A stretch of 28,273 nucleotides of DNA from Ascidiaceihabitans sp. (GTDB taxonomy: Bacteria > Pseudomonadota > Alphaproteobacteria > Rhodobacterales > Rhodobacteraceae), in contig JALZUL010000001.1 of assembly GCA_023301665.1 (NCBI GenBank), forward strand, positions 1 to 28,273, in the 5' to 3' direction. The position numbers and the translations under genes were made by a program. This document shows positions 1-8,549 of the stretch, piece after piece. A model generated the notes under the pieces. The model was not told the DNA's origin. It saw only the letters and a list, made by a program, of their open reading frames with translations, and did no database searches. Position 1 is the first letter of the stretch. Each line of letters begins with the position of its first letter.

Positions 1-1123
1 CGGTCCGCATGAGACGTTTAAGTTCAAACCCTTCTAGTTTTGTAACTTGAGCCACAGCCGTTTCCAGTGCGATCTGGATTTCGGCAAGGGCAGGAATAGG
101 AACCCATACTGGCAAATCATCGTCCAAAACGTGGTCTTCGCGAAGATAAGCATGCGCCAGAACAAAATCGCCTAGTGCTTGTGTATTGCGAAGACCAGCA
201 CAGTGACCAACCATCAACCAAGCATGCGGTCGAAGAACTGCAATGTGGTCTGTGGCAGTCTTTGCATTAGATGGTCCTACACCGATGTTGACCAAAGTAA
301 TGCCCGACCCATCCGCACGCTTTAAATGATACGTGGGCATCTGCGGCATCTTTAAAGTGGGCTCTAAGGGCTCATCTCCCTTGGTGATAATGGTGTTGTC
401 GGTGGACACGAAAGCGATGTATCCGCTGCTTGGATCGTCGAGCTGGCTACGTGCATAAGTCTCAAATTCTGAAACGTAGAATTGATAATTGGTAAACAGA
501 ACATGGTTCTGAAAATGTGAAGGATCTGTCGCGGTATAGTGAGACAGGCGAGCAAGTGAATAATCGACACGTTGTGCGGTAAAGGGGGCTAATGGGCCGA
601 TCTCATCCGGTGAAACATAAGTGCCGTTTACAATGTCATCGTTGGTCGTGCTTAGGTCTGGCACATCGAAAAAATCACGCAGTGTGAAGTCAGCAGCACC
701 GTCTTGTGGAATGACGATGCTAGAGTCATTGGCAACGGCAAAATGGACAGGTATGGGTGTTTGAGATGGTGCGATTTCAACGGATGTATTGTGGTTTTCG
801 ATCAACAATCCGATTTGCTGAATCAGATAGTTTCTGAACAAGTCTGGCCGCGTAACCGTTGTTGAATAGGTGCCTGGTGTCGCGACATGGCCGTAGGCCA
901 ACCTGCTGTCCACCTGCGCGTAACTGGTCGTTGTGATCCGTACCTCAGGATAAAACGCGCGAACACGGCCTTCTGGCGCGCCATCTGTCAGTGCGTTCGA
1001 GAAAGCCTTACACAAGTAAGTGGTTGCTTGCTTGTATAGTTTTTCCAGCTGATCGACGGCTTTGGTTGCATCGCTAAATTGCTCGGCTTTCGTGGTTTCG
1101 GGGGTGATTAAATCTGTTTCCAT
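1..1123 (-). CDS. amn: AMP nucleosidase, partial (3' end outside window)
   Basis: Hydrolyses AMP to adenine and ribose 5-phosphate in the cytoplasm, a purine salvage and AMP-level control step. The reading frame stays open from the ATG at 1123 to the window edge, about 374 codons; the C-terminus is missing. The start of the protein reads METDLITPETTK. The most diagnostic stretch is in the C-terminal phosphorylase-like domain, with VNIGVGPSNAKTATDH, then GHCAGLRNTQALGDFVLAHAY and LREDHVLDDDLP, all typical of Amn. The N-terminal part is the family's regulatory domain. The gene begins one base after the ade stop codon (TAAGATG on the minus strand), so it is very probably cotranscribed and translationally coupled with ade. 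Together they would turn AMP into adenine and then hypoxanthine. The family call is secure; only the end is unseen. Confidence 0.93.
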   Translation of the reverse strand, partial: METDLITPETTKAEQFSDATKAVDQLEKLYKQATTYLCKAFSNALTDGAPEGRVRAFYPEVRITTTSYAQVDSRLAYGHVATPGTYSTTVTRPDLFRNYLIQQIGLLIENHNTSVEIAPSQTPIPVHFAVANDSSIVIPQDGAADFTLRDFFDVPDLSTTNDDIVNGTYVSPDEIGPLAPFTAQRVDYSLARLSHYTATDPSHFQNHVLFTNYQFYVSEFETYARSQLDDPSSGYIAFVSTDNTIITKGDEPLEPTLKMPQMPTYHLKRADGSGITLVNIGVGPSNAKTATDHIAVLRPHAWLMVGHCAGLRNTQALGDFVLAHAYLREDHVLDDDLPVWVPIPALAEIQIALETAVAQVTKLEGFELKRLMRT

Positions 1124-1124
1124 C

Positions 1125-2921
1125 TTACGTCTCAATTACGGGTATAAATTCAAAGGTACGCACGTCGACCAGTCCAAGGTCAGAAATGCGCAGTTCAGGG
1201 ATCACCACAAGTGCAAGCAGCGAGTGCTGCATGTAGGCGTTGTTCAGGGTGCAACCGCAGTCGCGCATGGCCTGCATCATCTGCTCGGCCTTTGCCGCGA
1301 CTTCCGTGGCAGGGCGATCAGACATTAGGCCGGCAATCGGCAGCTCTACCAACGCAGCTTCTTTGCCGTCCTTAAAGATCGTAACGCCACCACCGACTTC
1401 GGCTAAACGGTTGGCGGCCATGGCCATATGTTCATGATCGGTACCAACGACGATCATGTGGTGGCTGTCATGCGCAACGGTTGAGGCCATCGCCATCTTG
1501 CCTTCATAGCCAAAGCCAGACACGAACGCATTCACAACACCGCCTGTGGCTTGATGGCGTTCGACCAAAGCAATTTGACAGACGCCATTTGAATTTTGGA
1601 CCAAACCGTCAAAGACAGGTAAATCGACCTTAAGGGCTTTGGTGGGAGCTTGGTTTTCAACAACGCCGATCACGTTCGCCACAACGGAGTCTGCTCCTTC
1701 AGGTGCTGGTACTTCAAAATCACACGGGCTTAGGGTTTTACCGATGCGGACGGTCTGGCGGGCAGAGATGGGCCAGTCCAAATGCGGGCAATCTACTGTT
1801 ATAGCACCATCGATCGCGACCACTTGTCCACGGGCGATTACCTTCTCAATCGGTAGAGTTCTCAGATCAGAGGTGAGGATCACATCGGCCCGCCGTCCTG
1901 GAGTGAGTGAACCGATGTCTCTTTCAAGGCCGAAATGAGTGGCAGTGTTGATCGTCGCCATTTGCAGCGCCACCAGCGGGTCACAGCCGCAATCTATGGC
2001 GTGGCGCACCACGCGGTTCATGTGACCATCGTTGACCAGAGTGCCCGAATGACAATCATCGGTGCAAAGGATCATGTTGCGTGAATCCAATCCCTTTTCG
2101 GTGATCGCCGTAATCTGGCTTTCTACGTCATACCATGCAGACCCAAGGCGGATCATTGCCCGCATCCCTTGACGCATCCGCGTGATTGCATCCATTTCGC
2201 AGGTGCCCTCGTGATCATCCGCAGGACCACCGGCTACATATGCTGCAAACGCAGGTCCAAGATCCGGAGAAGCATAGTGCCCGCCGACAGTTTTTCCCGC
2301 CCGTTGAGTCGCAGCGATTTCGGCTAGCATTTTTGGGTCGCCGTTGCTGACCCCAGGAAAGTTCATCATCTCTCCAAGCCCGATAATGCCGGGCCAATCC
2401 ATCGCTGTTTTGACATCTTCTGCGCTGATCTCAAAGCCGGTGGTCTCCATCCCCGGGGCAGATGGGGCACAAGACGGCATTTGGGTAAAGACATTGATGG
2501 GCTGCAATAGGGCCTCGTCATGCATCAGGCGCACGCCCTCAAGGCCAAGAACATTCGCGATCTCATGTGGGTCGGTTAACATGGATGTTGTGCCATGTGG
2601 AATGACTGCCCGCGAGAATTCTGCTGGGGTCAACATCCCGGATTCGATGTGCATATGCCCGTCGCAAAGTCCGGGGATCATGAAGCGACCTTCTGCCTCA
2701 ATAATTTCTGTGCTGTCGCCAATACAGTAGCTCGCATCGGGCACAACACATGCAATGCGCCCATGAGTGATCGCGATATCGTGGCTAGGAAGTGTTTCAC
2801 GTGTGTGTACATTCACCCAAATGCCGTTGCGAATGACGACTTCTGCAGGCGCGCGACCTGCGGCGACTTCGATTAGAAATGGGGTGACATCGGGCCAGCT
2901 GGGGAAAGTATTGAGTTCCAT
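1125..2921 (-). CDS. ade: Adenine deaminase
   Basis: Metal-dependent amidohydrolase that deaminates adenine to hypoxanthine and ammonia. The 598-residue length fits the Ade family. Visible motifs are the metal-binding GLCDGHMHIESGML near residue 100, PHGTTSMLTDPHEIANVLG with a further metal-ligand region, GGHYASPDLG, and CTDDCHSGTLVNDGH in the core. The C-terminal domain holds HDSHHMIVVGTDHEHMA, also characteristic of Ade. The start MELNTFPSWPDV is the first plausible ATG. The gene is first in an ade-amn operon and its stop lies one base before the amn start. Its leader (2922-3060) contains an inverted repeat listed separately; no purine riboswitch is recognisable. The nearest alternative, a dihydroorotase-like amidohydrolase, is unlikely given the Ade-specific C-terminus. 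Confidence 0.96.
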   Translation of the reverse strand: MELNTFPSWPDVTPFLIEVAAGRAPAEVVIRNGIWVNVHTRETLPSHDIAITHGRIACVVPDASYCIGDSTEIIEAEGRFMIPGLCDGHMHIESGMLTPAEFSRAVIPHGTTSMLTDPHEIANVLGLEGVRLMHDEALLQPINVFTQMPSCAPSAPGMETTGFEISAEDVKTAMDWPGIIGLGEMMNFPGVSNGDPKMLAEIAATQRAGKTVGGHYASPDLGPAFAAYVAGGPADDHEGTCEMDAITRMRQGMRAMIRLGSAWYDVESQITAITEKGLDSRNMILCTDDCHSGTLVNDGHMNRVVRHAIDCGCDPLVALQMATINTATHFGLERDIGSLTPGRRADVILTSDLRTLPIEKVIARGQVVAIDGAITVDCPHLDWPISARQTVRIGKTLSPCDFEVPAPEGADSVVANVIGVVENQAPTKALKVDLPVFDGLVQNSNGVCQIALVERHQATGGVVNAFVSGFGYEGKMAMASTVAHDSHHMIVVGTDHEHMAMAANRLAEVGGGVTIFKDGKEAALVELPIAGLMSDRPATEVAAKAEQMMQAMRDCGCTLNNAYMQHSLLALVVIPELRISDLGLVDVRTFEFIPVIET

Positions 2922-3022
2922 GGACCGATTATTCAGGGATTTGCCGTGAACGCAAGAGGGAGAGCTGAGATGTCTTGAAGCTGTTACAAAGCCAAAAGAA
3001 TTTTCGGCGGCATAGGACCCAG

Positions 3023-3056
3023 AAAACCTATGGATAAATTGAAAAATTTAGGTTTT
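3023..3056. repeat. Inverted repeat in the ade leader
   Basis: AAAACCTA (3023-3030) is matched by TAGGTTTT (3049-3056) with an 18-base AT-rich spacer. It lies about 100 bases upstream of the ade start, in the 261-base intergenic region between ade and the VOC gene. The stem is weak for a terminator. An operator or a leader hairpin are both possible. Nothing else in this intergenic stretch is recognisable. Confidence 0.35.
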
Positions 3057-3182
3057 TGAGGGCACCTTGCAACTTGGATTTGGCGCATATTTAGGTAAAC
3101 CCAAATCATCCTCGATTTAAAAAGGTGTTAGTCGCACAGATTTTTGGTGATTGATCGAGGTTGAGACTGCATACTGTGCTGT

Positions 3183-3602
3183 ATGGATTATGAAACAGTT
3201 AGCCCTGACGACTTTGGTAAATCTCTGCGCGGGATTGGGATGAATATCTTGGTGCGGGATGTTCAGGTTCAGTGCCGCTTCTTAGAGACTGTATTTGATG
3301 CAACGCCGTATCGTGTGTCGGCCGATTTTGCGATTATGACTTATGGCAGCCAAATCTTCCAGTTACACAGTGATCAGACATACAGCAGCAATCCTCTCTT
3401 AAGTATATTGCCGGAAAACCCGCCGCGTGGTGCCGGGATTGAGATTAGGCTTTATGAGACCGACCCAGACGCGGCGGTTGAACGCGCAAAAGCGATTAAT
3501 GCTGTTATCTTGCAAGAGCCTACGGATAAACCGCATGGGCTCCGTGAGGCTTACATCTTGTGCGGTAACGGTTATGCTTGGGTACCTTCCCGTCCGCTAT
3601 AA
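3183..3602 (+). CDS. VOC (glyoxalase/bleomycin-resistance) superfamily protein
   Basis: A 139-residue protein with the beta-alpha-beta-beta-beta pattern of the vicinal oxygen chelate superfamily. One half, about residues 18-65, contains GMNILVRDVQVQCRFLETVF and YGSQIFQLHSD. The second half, about 80-137, contains GAGIEIRLYETDPDAAVERAKAINAV and a C-terminal YAWVPSRP strand. Metal ligands cannot be assigned with confidence, so the reaction is unknown; members include lyases, isomerases, dioxygenases and binding proteins. The ATG start gives a compact single-domain product. The 3' end overlaps the convergent LysR gene by 31 bases. No substrate can be deduced from context. Confidence 0.72.
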   Translation: MDYETVSPDDFGKSLRGIGMNILVRDVQVQCRFLETVFDATPYRVSADFAIMTYGSQIFQLHSDQTYSSNPLLSILPENPPRGAGIEIRLYETDPDAAVERAKAINAVILQEPTDKPHGLREAYILCGNGYAWVPSRPL

Positions 3603-4468
3603 TCAGCCGCCATTTCATCTTTAACCCACTGTGAAAACTGCGCGGCCATTGGATTGCGCTGTGCGCGCGGGTTCTGGGTAAGATAGTAGGCCTCTGTCAT
3701 GTCAACGGAGTGATCAAAGGGGCGTATTAGGCGTCGATTGGTCAACAAATGTTGGACAGTGCAATCGTGTGCCATAACCAAACCCGCGCCTGCCTCTGCG
3801 GCGGTTAATGCAGTGCCCAACACCTGACAATGAGTGATTTTCGGGTTGCTCGATATGCTTTGCCCTTCGGCCCAAGCATCCCATGTGGTCATCATCGCCG
3901 AGCAATAAAAAAGGCGGTGTTGGTCGATGGAATTGAGATCAACCTGATAGTGGGGCGCGCAGACGGGATAGAATTGATCCCAGGTCAAGCGTTCTGCGTT
4001 TGGATCTGCATCTGGCGACAGAAGGAACCGGATTTCTATATCGGCTTCCTCCACGCGCTCCATTGGATCCCAGATCGCAGTGGAAAGCTGCAAGTGCATA
4101 TCTGGGTGACGGGCATAGAGGCGGGGAAGGCGCGGTGCGAGCCAATAGCTGGAAAACGTATGATTGGTTTGAACGTGCAGCGCTTGGGTGTTTTCGCCGC
4201 CCACCAGCATCCTCGTTCCACGACTCAATGTCTGAAACGCTTCGCGTACAATGGGCACATAGTTTAACCCCATAACGGTCAATTCCAACGCACGAGGTCT
4301 GCGGAAAAACAATGGTTGCCCTAGGTGATTTTCGAGGGACTTGATTTGTTGGCTGACCGCGCTTTGGGTCATGTTCAACTCATTTGCTGCCGCGGTGAAC
4401 GACAGATGGCGAGCAGCGGCCTCAAATGCGCGCAAATGGTTTAGTGGGGGAAGGCTTCTGTCATTCAT
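3572..4468 (-). CDS. LysR-family transcriptional regulator, GcvA-like
   Basis: A 298-residue regulator. The N-terminal winged helix-turn-helix has LNHLRAFEAAARHLSFTAAA, ELNMTQSAVSQQIKSLE and LGQPLFFRRPRALELT (residues 9-64), the classical LysR pattern. The remainder is the periplasmic-binding-protein-like effector domain. The opening PPLNHLRAFEAAARHLSFTAAA resembles the GcvA subgroup, which often controls amino-acid or amine catabolism. It is transcribed divergently from the class II aldolase gene at 4572; the 103-base gap (4469-4571) must hold both promoters. LysR regulators commonly control the adjacent divergent operon, so it most likely regulates the 4572-9329 cluster in response to its substrate. 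I could not pick out a convincing T-N11-A operator. The 3' end overlaps the VOC gene. Confidence 0.93.
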   Translation of the reverse strand: MNDRSLPPLNHLRAFEAAARHLSFTAAANELNMTQSAVSQQIKSLENHLGQPLFFRRPRALELTVMGLNYVPIVREAFQTLSRGTRMLVGGENTQALHVQTNHTFSSYWLAPRLPRLYARHPDMHLQLSTAIWDPMERVEEADIEIRFLLSPDADPNAERLTWDQFYPVCAPHYQVDLNSIDQHRLFYCSAMMTTWDAWAEGQSISSNPKITHCQVLGTALTAAEAGAGLVMAHDCTVQHLLTNRRLIRPFDHSVDMTEAYYLTQNPRAQRNPMAAQFSQWVKDEMAADYSGREGTQA

Positions 4469-4571
4469 AAGCTGTACATTAGCAGGGCTTATGGGTTGGC
4501 AACAGTTTTTTCGTTGGTCAGGTCAAGCAGGACTTGTCAAAGTCACCCGCAGCAAAAGGGAAGATGAAAAA

Positions 4572-5327
4572 ATGAATGCCAATCAGACACGGCCAAACAT
4601 GGATAACTGGCAAGAGCGGGTCGACCTGGCGGCCGCGTTTCGTTGGACTGTTCGCTTGAATATGCACGAAGCGGTGGCAAATCACTTTTCGCTTGCGATC
4701 AATGATGATGGCTCCAAATTCTTGATGAACCCCAATCAGGTACATTTCAGTCGGATCAAAGCCAGCGACCTAATTGTCGTCGATGCGAATGATCCTGCGA
4801 GCATGGAGGGCCCAAATGCACCAGATCCGACAGCTTGGGGGTTGCACGGCGGTATGCACCGTTATTGCGCGCATGCACGTTGTGCGATGCACGTACATTC
4901 GCCCTATGCCACAGCTTTGGCAGCCCTTGCTGACAGCCGCTTGCCGCCCGTAGATCAAAATGGATGTACGTTCTTTAATCGCTATGTGATCGACGAAAGT
5001 TATGGTGGCTTGGCGTTCGAGGAAGAAGGAACACGTTGCGCTCTGATGATGGATGATCCGAAGAAAAAGGTGATGATCATGGGCAACCATGGCATCATGA
5101 TCCTAGGGGATACTGTCGCGGATACGTTCAATCGCCTGTATTATTTTGAACGCGCTTGTATGACCTACATCATGGCGTTGCAAACTGGTCAGCCACTACG
5201 GATCATCCCGGACGATGTTGCTGAGAAAACTGCACAAGAGCTTGAAGGATATCCTGAGCAAGATGCGCGACATCTGAATGAGCTCAAGGCAATATTGGAC
5301 GACGAAGGGTCCAATTACGCATCCTAA
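4572..5327 (+). CDS. Class II aldolase/adducin family protein
   Basis: A 251-residue zinc-type class II aldolase/adducin-head protein. The start is placed at ATG 4572 (MNANQTRPNMDNWQ); the frame is open further upstream to 4341, but that would run through the LysR gene and the divergent promoter, and a purine-rich GGGAAGA lies before 4572. Likely metal ligands are His107 and His109 (AMHVHSPYATALA) and His173 (GNHGIMILGD). The HGGMH motif at 92-96 is typical of the adducin-like branch. The position of the catalytic Glu73 of fuculose-phosphate aldolase appears to be Ala88 here, so a classical sugar-phosphate aldolase reaction is doubtful. It is the first gene of a cluster with an acyl-CoA dehydrogenase, a CoA ligase and a CaiD-like hydratase, suggesting cleavage or dehydration of a hydroxylated intermediate or precursor. 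The substrate is unknown. Confidence 0.88.
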   Translation: MNANQTRPNMDNWQERVDLAAAFRWTVRLNMHEAVANHFSLAINDDGSKFLMNPNQVHFSRIKASDLIVVDANDPASMEGPNAPDPTAWGLHGGMHRYCAHARCAMHVHSPYATALAALADSRLPPVDQNGCTFFNRYVIDESYGGLAFEEEGTRCALMMDDPKKKVMIMGNHGIMILGDTVADTFNRLYYFERACMTYIMALQTGQPLRIIPDDVAEKTAQELEGYPEQDARHLNELKAILDDEGSNYAS

Positions 5328-5375
5328 CTTATCGAAAATGTAATGAAATTAGGCACTTAAAAAGAAGATGTGGTC

Positions 5376-6536
5376 ATGATCTACGGACAAACAGACGAAC
5401 AATTGATGATAGCCGATACGGTTCGCTCATTTGTGGAGAAAGAGATTTACCCCCATGAGGAACTGGTTGAACGTACCGGTGAAGTGCCCGCTGAGATCGC
5501 GCAAGATATCAAACAAAAGACGATTGATTTGGGTTTTTACGCCTGCAACTTTCCTGAGAGCGTTGGGTGTGCCGGTTTGAACCATGTTGAATTCGCTTTG
5601 GTGGAGCGAGAGCTGGGCCGCGGCTCGATGGCGTTGAATCATTTCTTTGGCCGCCCGCAAAATATCTTGATGGCCTGCGAGGGGGAGCAAGTCGATCGTT
5701 ACCTTATGCCTGCGGTACGTGGTGAACGGATGGATGCACTTGCTATGACAGAGCCGGGGGCTGGCTCGGATGTGCGGGGCATGAAATGCGCTGCTGTTCG
5801 TGATGGTGGCGATTGGGTGGTGAATGGCACCAAGCACTTTATTTCCGGTGCTGAGCATGCGGATTTTGTCATCGTATTCATTGCAACAGGTGAAGATGAA
5901 ACCCCACGTGGTCCTAAGAAACGGATTACGACCTTTCTAGTAGATCGGGGAACGCCGGGCTTTACCATTAGGGACGGCTATAAATCGGTCAGTCATCGCG
6001 GTTACAAGAATATGATCCTCGAATTCGACGATTGCCGACTTCCAGATGCTCAGGTTTTGGGTGAAGTTGATGGCGGGTTCGAGGTTATGAACACATGGCT
6101 ATATGCCACGCGCATTACCGTTGCAGCGATGTCAGTTGGGCGGGCGCGCCGCGCGTTTGATTACGCGTTGGATTATGCAGCGCAGCGCGAACAATTCGGG
6201 CAACCAATTGGGAAGTTCCAAGGTGTGAGCTTCCAGCTTGCGGATATGATAACGGAAATAGATGCTGCCGATTTGTTGACGCTCGCCGCCGCCGACCGTT
6301 TGGACAAAGACTTGCCTGCAAACCGCGAGATTGCGTCGGCTAAATTGTACGCCAGCGAGATGTTGTCACGAGTGACGGATGCCGCAATACAAATCCATGG
6401 CGGGATGGGTTTGATGGATGATTATCCGCTTGAACGCTTCTGGCGAGATGCGCGTGTCGAACGGATTTGGGATGGAACGTCGGAAATTCAACGCCACATT
6501 ATCAGCCGTGATCTTTTACGTGCGCTGGGCGCATAA
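5376..6536 (+). CDS. Acyl-CoA dehydrogenase family protein
   Basis: FAD flavoprotein of about 386 residues that would desaturate an acyl-CoA at alpha-beta and pass electrons to ETF. Family signatures are ALAMTEPGAGSDVRGMKCAA (FAD/substrate loop), KHFISGAEHADFVIVFIATG, YAAQREQFGQPIGKFQ and AIQIHGGMGLMDDYPLERFWRDA. At the usual catalytic base position (EGT in medium-chain enzymes) it has RIWDGTSEIQR, an Asp at about residue 366. A GTG at 5370 would add two residues, but the AAGAAG sequence fits ATG 5376 better. It lies 48 bases after the aldolase gene and three bases before the CoA ligase. With a CaiD-like hydratase downstream, the substrate may be a gamma-butyrobetainyl-CoA-like thioester. The family is certain, the substrate is inferred. 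Confidence 0.93.
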   Translation: MIYGQTDEQLMIADTVRSFVEKEIYPHEELVERTGEVPAEIAQDIKQKTIDLGFYACNFPESVGCAGLNHVEFALVERELGRGSMALNHFFGRPQNILMACEGEQVDRYLMPAVRGERMDALAMTEPGAGSDVRGMKCAAVRDGGDWVVNGTKHFISGAEHADFVIVFIATGEDETPRGPKKRITTFLVDRGTPGFTIRDGYKSVSHRGYKNMILEFDDCRLPDAQVLGEVDGGFEVMNTWLYATRITVAAMSVGRARRAFDYALDYAAQREQFGQPIGKFQGVSFQLADMITEIDAADLLTLAAADRLDKDLPANREIASAKLYASEMLSRVTDAAIQIHGGMGLMDDYPLERFWRDARVERIWDGTSEIQRHIISRDLLRALGA

Positions 6537-6539
6537 GCG

Positions 6540-8546
6540 GTGCGCGATCTTAGCAAGTTACTGCGCCCCAAATCCATTGCAGTTATTGGCGGTGGAGCGT
6601 GGTGCGATCAGATCATCCTTCAATGTCAAAAGATGGGTTTCTTGGGTGATCTATGGATGGTGCATCCAAAAGAGATCGAGGTGCGTGGTATCAAATCGGT
6701 TGCAGCTTTAGATCGTCTGCCCTCAGCTCCAGATGCGGTTTTCGTTGGGGTGAATCGCCACCTGACAATTGATCTGATTGGCCAGCTTTCTAGTATGGGG
6801 GCAGGGGGGGCAGTTTGCTTTGCGTCAGGCTTTTCTGAAGCTGTCGCAGAGGATGCCACGGGTTCGGATCTACAGGCGGCCCTGGTTGAGGCTGCGGGTG
6901 ATATGCCCATTCTTGGTCCCAACTGTTATGGTTTTATCAACGCGTTAGATAACGCGTTGCTATGGCCTGACCAGCACGGTTGTGTATCCGTTGAGAGAGG
7001 GGTGGCGATCCTAACGCAATCGTCCAATATTGCGATTAATTTGACGATGCAGCAACGCGGGTTACCGATTGCTTATACGATTGCTTGTGGGAACATGGCG
7101 CAAACCAGTCAGGCGCAGATTGCGATTGATTTGCTCGATGATCCTCGAGTGACTGCTATTGGTCTACATATTGAAGGTTTTGGTGACATCGCCGAATGGG
7201 CAAAACTTGGGCGCAAAGCGCACGAGCGTGGCGTCCCATTGATAGCTCTAAAGGTTGGGAGATCAGACCAGGCCCAGCGAGCGACTGTCTCGCATACAGC
7301 GTCGTTGGCTGGCAGTGATGCAGGGGCCGATGCGTTATTGCGCCACTTTGGGATAGGACGGGTCCATGACCTGCCGACCTTCCTTGAGACCTTAATGTTG
7401 CTGCACAGCAATGGGCGGCTTGATGCTAAAACACTGTCATCCGTGAGCTGTTCTGGAGGGGAGGCAAGCCTTATCGCTGATCTTGCGCACGATACGTCGA
7501 TGGTGTTCCCAGACCTAACCGACACACAGCATGCAGCCTTGTCAGATGCTTTGGGCCCGATGGTCGCGTTGTCTAATCCGCTTGATTACAATACCTATAT
7601 TTGGCGCGATACGGAAACGATGACCCGGGCATGGTTGCCTATGGCTGCGGCGCACATTGGGCTTACGTTGTTGATCGTTGATTACCCGCATACGGATGCT
7701 TCGGATTGGGTTTGTGCGACAGATGCCGCGAAAGCCGTAAGGAGGCAGAGTGGGCGACCTGTCGCGATGGTTTCGACGCTACCGGAATTAATGCCCTTAG
7801 ATGTGGCGCAAGAGCTATTGGCAGCTGGAGTGACCCCGTTAAATGGCCTACGTGAAGCGATCGCCGCAGCTGAGATTGCAGCGTCGCTTAGCACACCCTC
7901 ACGCGTAGTTCCCCTGAATGCGGCTGCGCCCAGAGACGCTAATTTGGAGAGCGAGAGCGGGGCCAAGGCGGCCCTGCGGAGATATGGTGTGAAGGTGCCA
8001 AAGCAAGCGCTTGATGTCGCGCAGGCGGCGCGCCTTGCGGAACCCCTTGTTGTGAAGGGCACGGGCTTTGCACATAAGTCAGAAGCCGGAGCTGTTGTGC
8101 TTAATGTATCGCAGTCGGAACTCGCAAAAGTGGTCGCTACCATTCCGGGAAAAGGCGTGTTGATCGAAGAAATGATCACAGATAGCGTGGCTGAGATGTT
8201 GTTAGGCGTTATGCGTGATCCAGCGCATGGGTTTGTACTGACCATCGGCATGGGCGGCGTTATGACCGAGATCATGCAAGATGTCGTGTCTTTTATTGTA
8301 CCGGCGAGTGCGGATGACATTCGCGCCGCTTTGCCGCGATTGAAGTGCTACGCATTGCTCGTAGGATTTCGGGGCAAACCGGCTGCGAACATTGATGCTC
8401 TGATTGAAGCGATCATGGCGCTACAATCTTATGTGGTCGCTCACGCCGAGCGGGTCGAAGAAGTTGAGATAAACCCAATAATGTGTACACCGACCGCTGC
8501 GATTGCCGCGGATGCGTTGATCCGGATTGCCCCTGAAAGGACATAA
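6540..8546 (+). CDS. Acetate-CoA ligase family protein (NDP-forming acyl-CoA synthetase, fused subunits)
   Basis: A 668-residue fused alpha-beta acyl-CoA synthetase of the succinyl-CoA synthetase superfamily. The start is GTG at 6540, three bases after the dehydrogenase stop. In order: a CoA-binding Rossmann domain (PKSIAVIGGGAWCDQII, residues 10-26), a flavodoxin-like ligase domain (LGPNCYGFIN and ILTQSSNIAINL, about 125-170), the phosphohistidine loop (VSHTASLAGSDAG, His252 as candidate phospho-His), and a C-terminal ATP-grasp domain from about 470 (PLVVKGTGFAHKSEAGAVVLNV, GVLIEEMI, ending EVEINPIMCTP). It would activate a carboxylate to its CoA thioester with ADP (or GDP) and phosphate as products. 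The position between an acyl-CoA dehydrogenase and a CaiD-like hydratase makes it the activating enzyme of the pathway. Family members often carry SHTG where this has SHTA. Confidence 0.92.
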   Translation: MRDLSKLLRPKSIAVIGGGAWCDQIILQCQKMGFLGDLWMVHPKEIEVRGIKSVAALDRLPSAPDAVFVGVNRHLTIDLIGQLSSMGAGGAVCFASGFSEAVAEDATGSDLQAALVEAAGDMPILGPNCYGFINALDNALLWPDQHGCVSVERGVAILTQSSNIAINLTMQQRGLPIAYTIACGNMAQTSQAQIAIDLLDDPRVTAIGLHIEGFGDIAEWAKLGRKAHERGVPLIALKVGRSDQAQRATVSHTASLAGSDAGADALLRHFGIGRVHDLPTFLETLMLLHSNGRLDAKTLSSVSCSGGEASLIADLAHDTSMVFPDLTDTQHAALSDALGPMVALSNPLDYNTYIWRDTETMTRAWLPMAAAHIGLTLLIVDYPHTDASDWVCATDAAKAVRRQSGRPVAMVSTLPELMPLDVAQELLAAGVTPLNGLREAIAAAEIAASLSTPSRVVPLNAAAPRDANLESESGAKAALRRYGVKVPKQALDVAQAARLAEPLVVKGTGFAHKSEAGAVVLNVSQSELAKVVATIPGKGVLIEEMITDSVAEMLLGVMRDPAHGFVLTIGMGGVMTEIMQDVVSFIVPASADDIRAALPRLKCYALLVGFRGKPAANIDALIEAIMALQSYVVAHAERVEEVEINPIMCTPTAAIAADALIRIAPERT

Positions 8547-8549
8547 CTT

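Noticed and set aside
1639..1938. Plus-strand open frames inside ade, and similar antisense frames in dxs, thiP and the CoA ligase
   Set aside because: They lie wholly within strongly supported genes, lack binding sites, and match no family.
4341..4571. In-frame 77-codon N-terminal extension of the aldolase-like gene
   Set aside because: It would overlap the LysR coding start and the divergent promoter region, has no family resemblance, and ATG 4572 gives the normal length.
4469..4571. LysR T-N11-A operator in the divergent gap
   Set aside because: Several weak matches, none symmetrical enough to choose.
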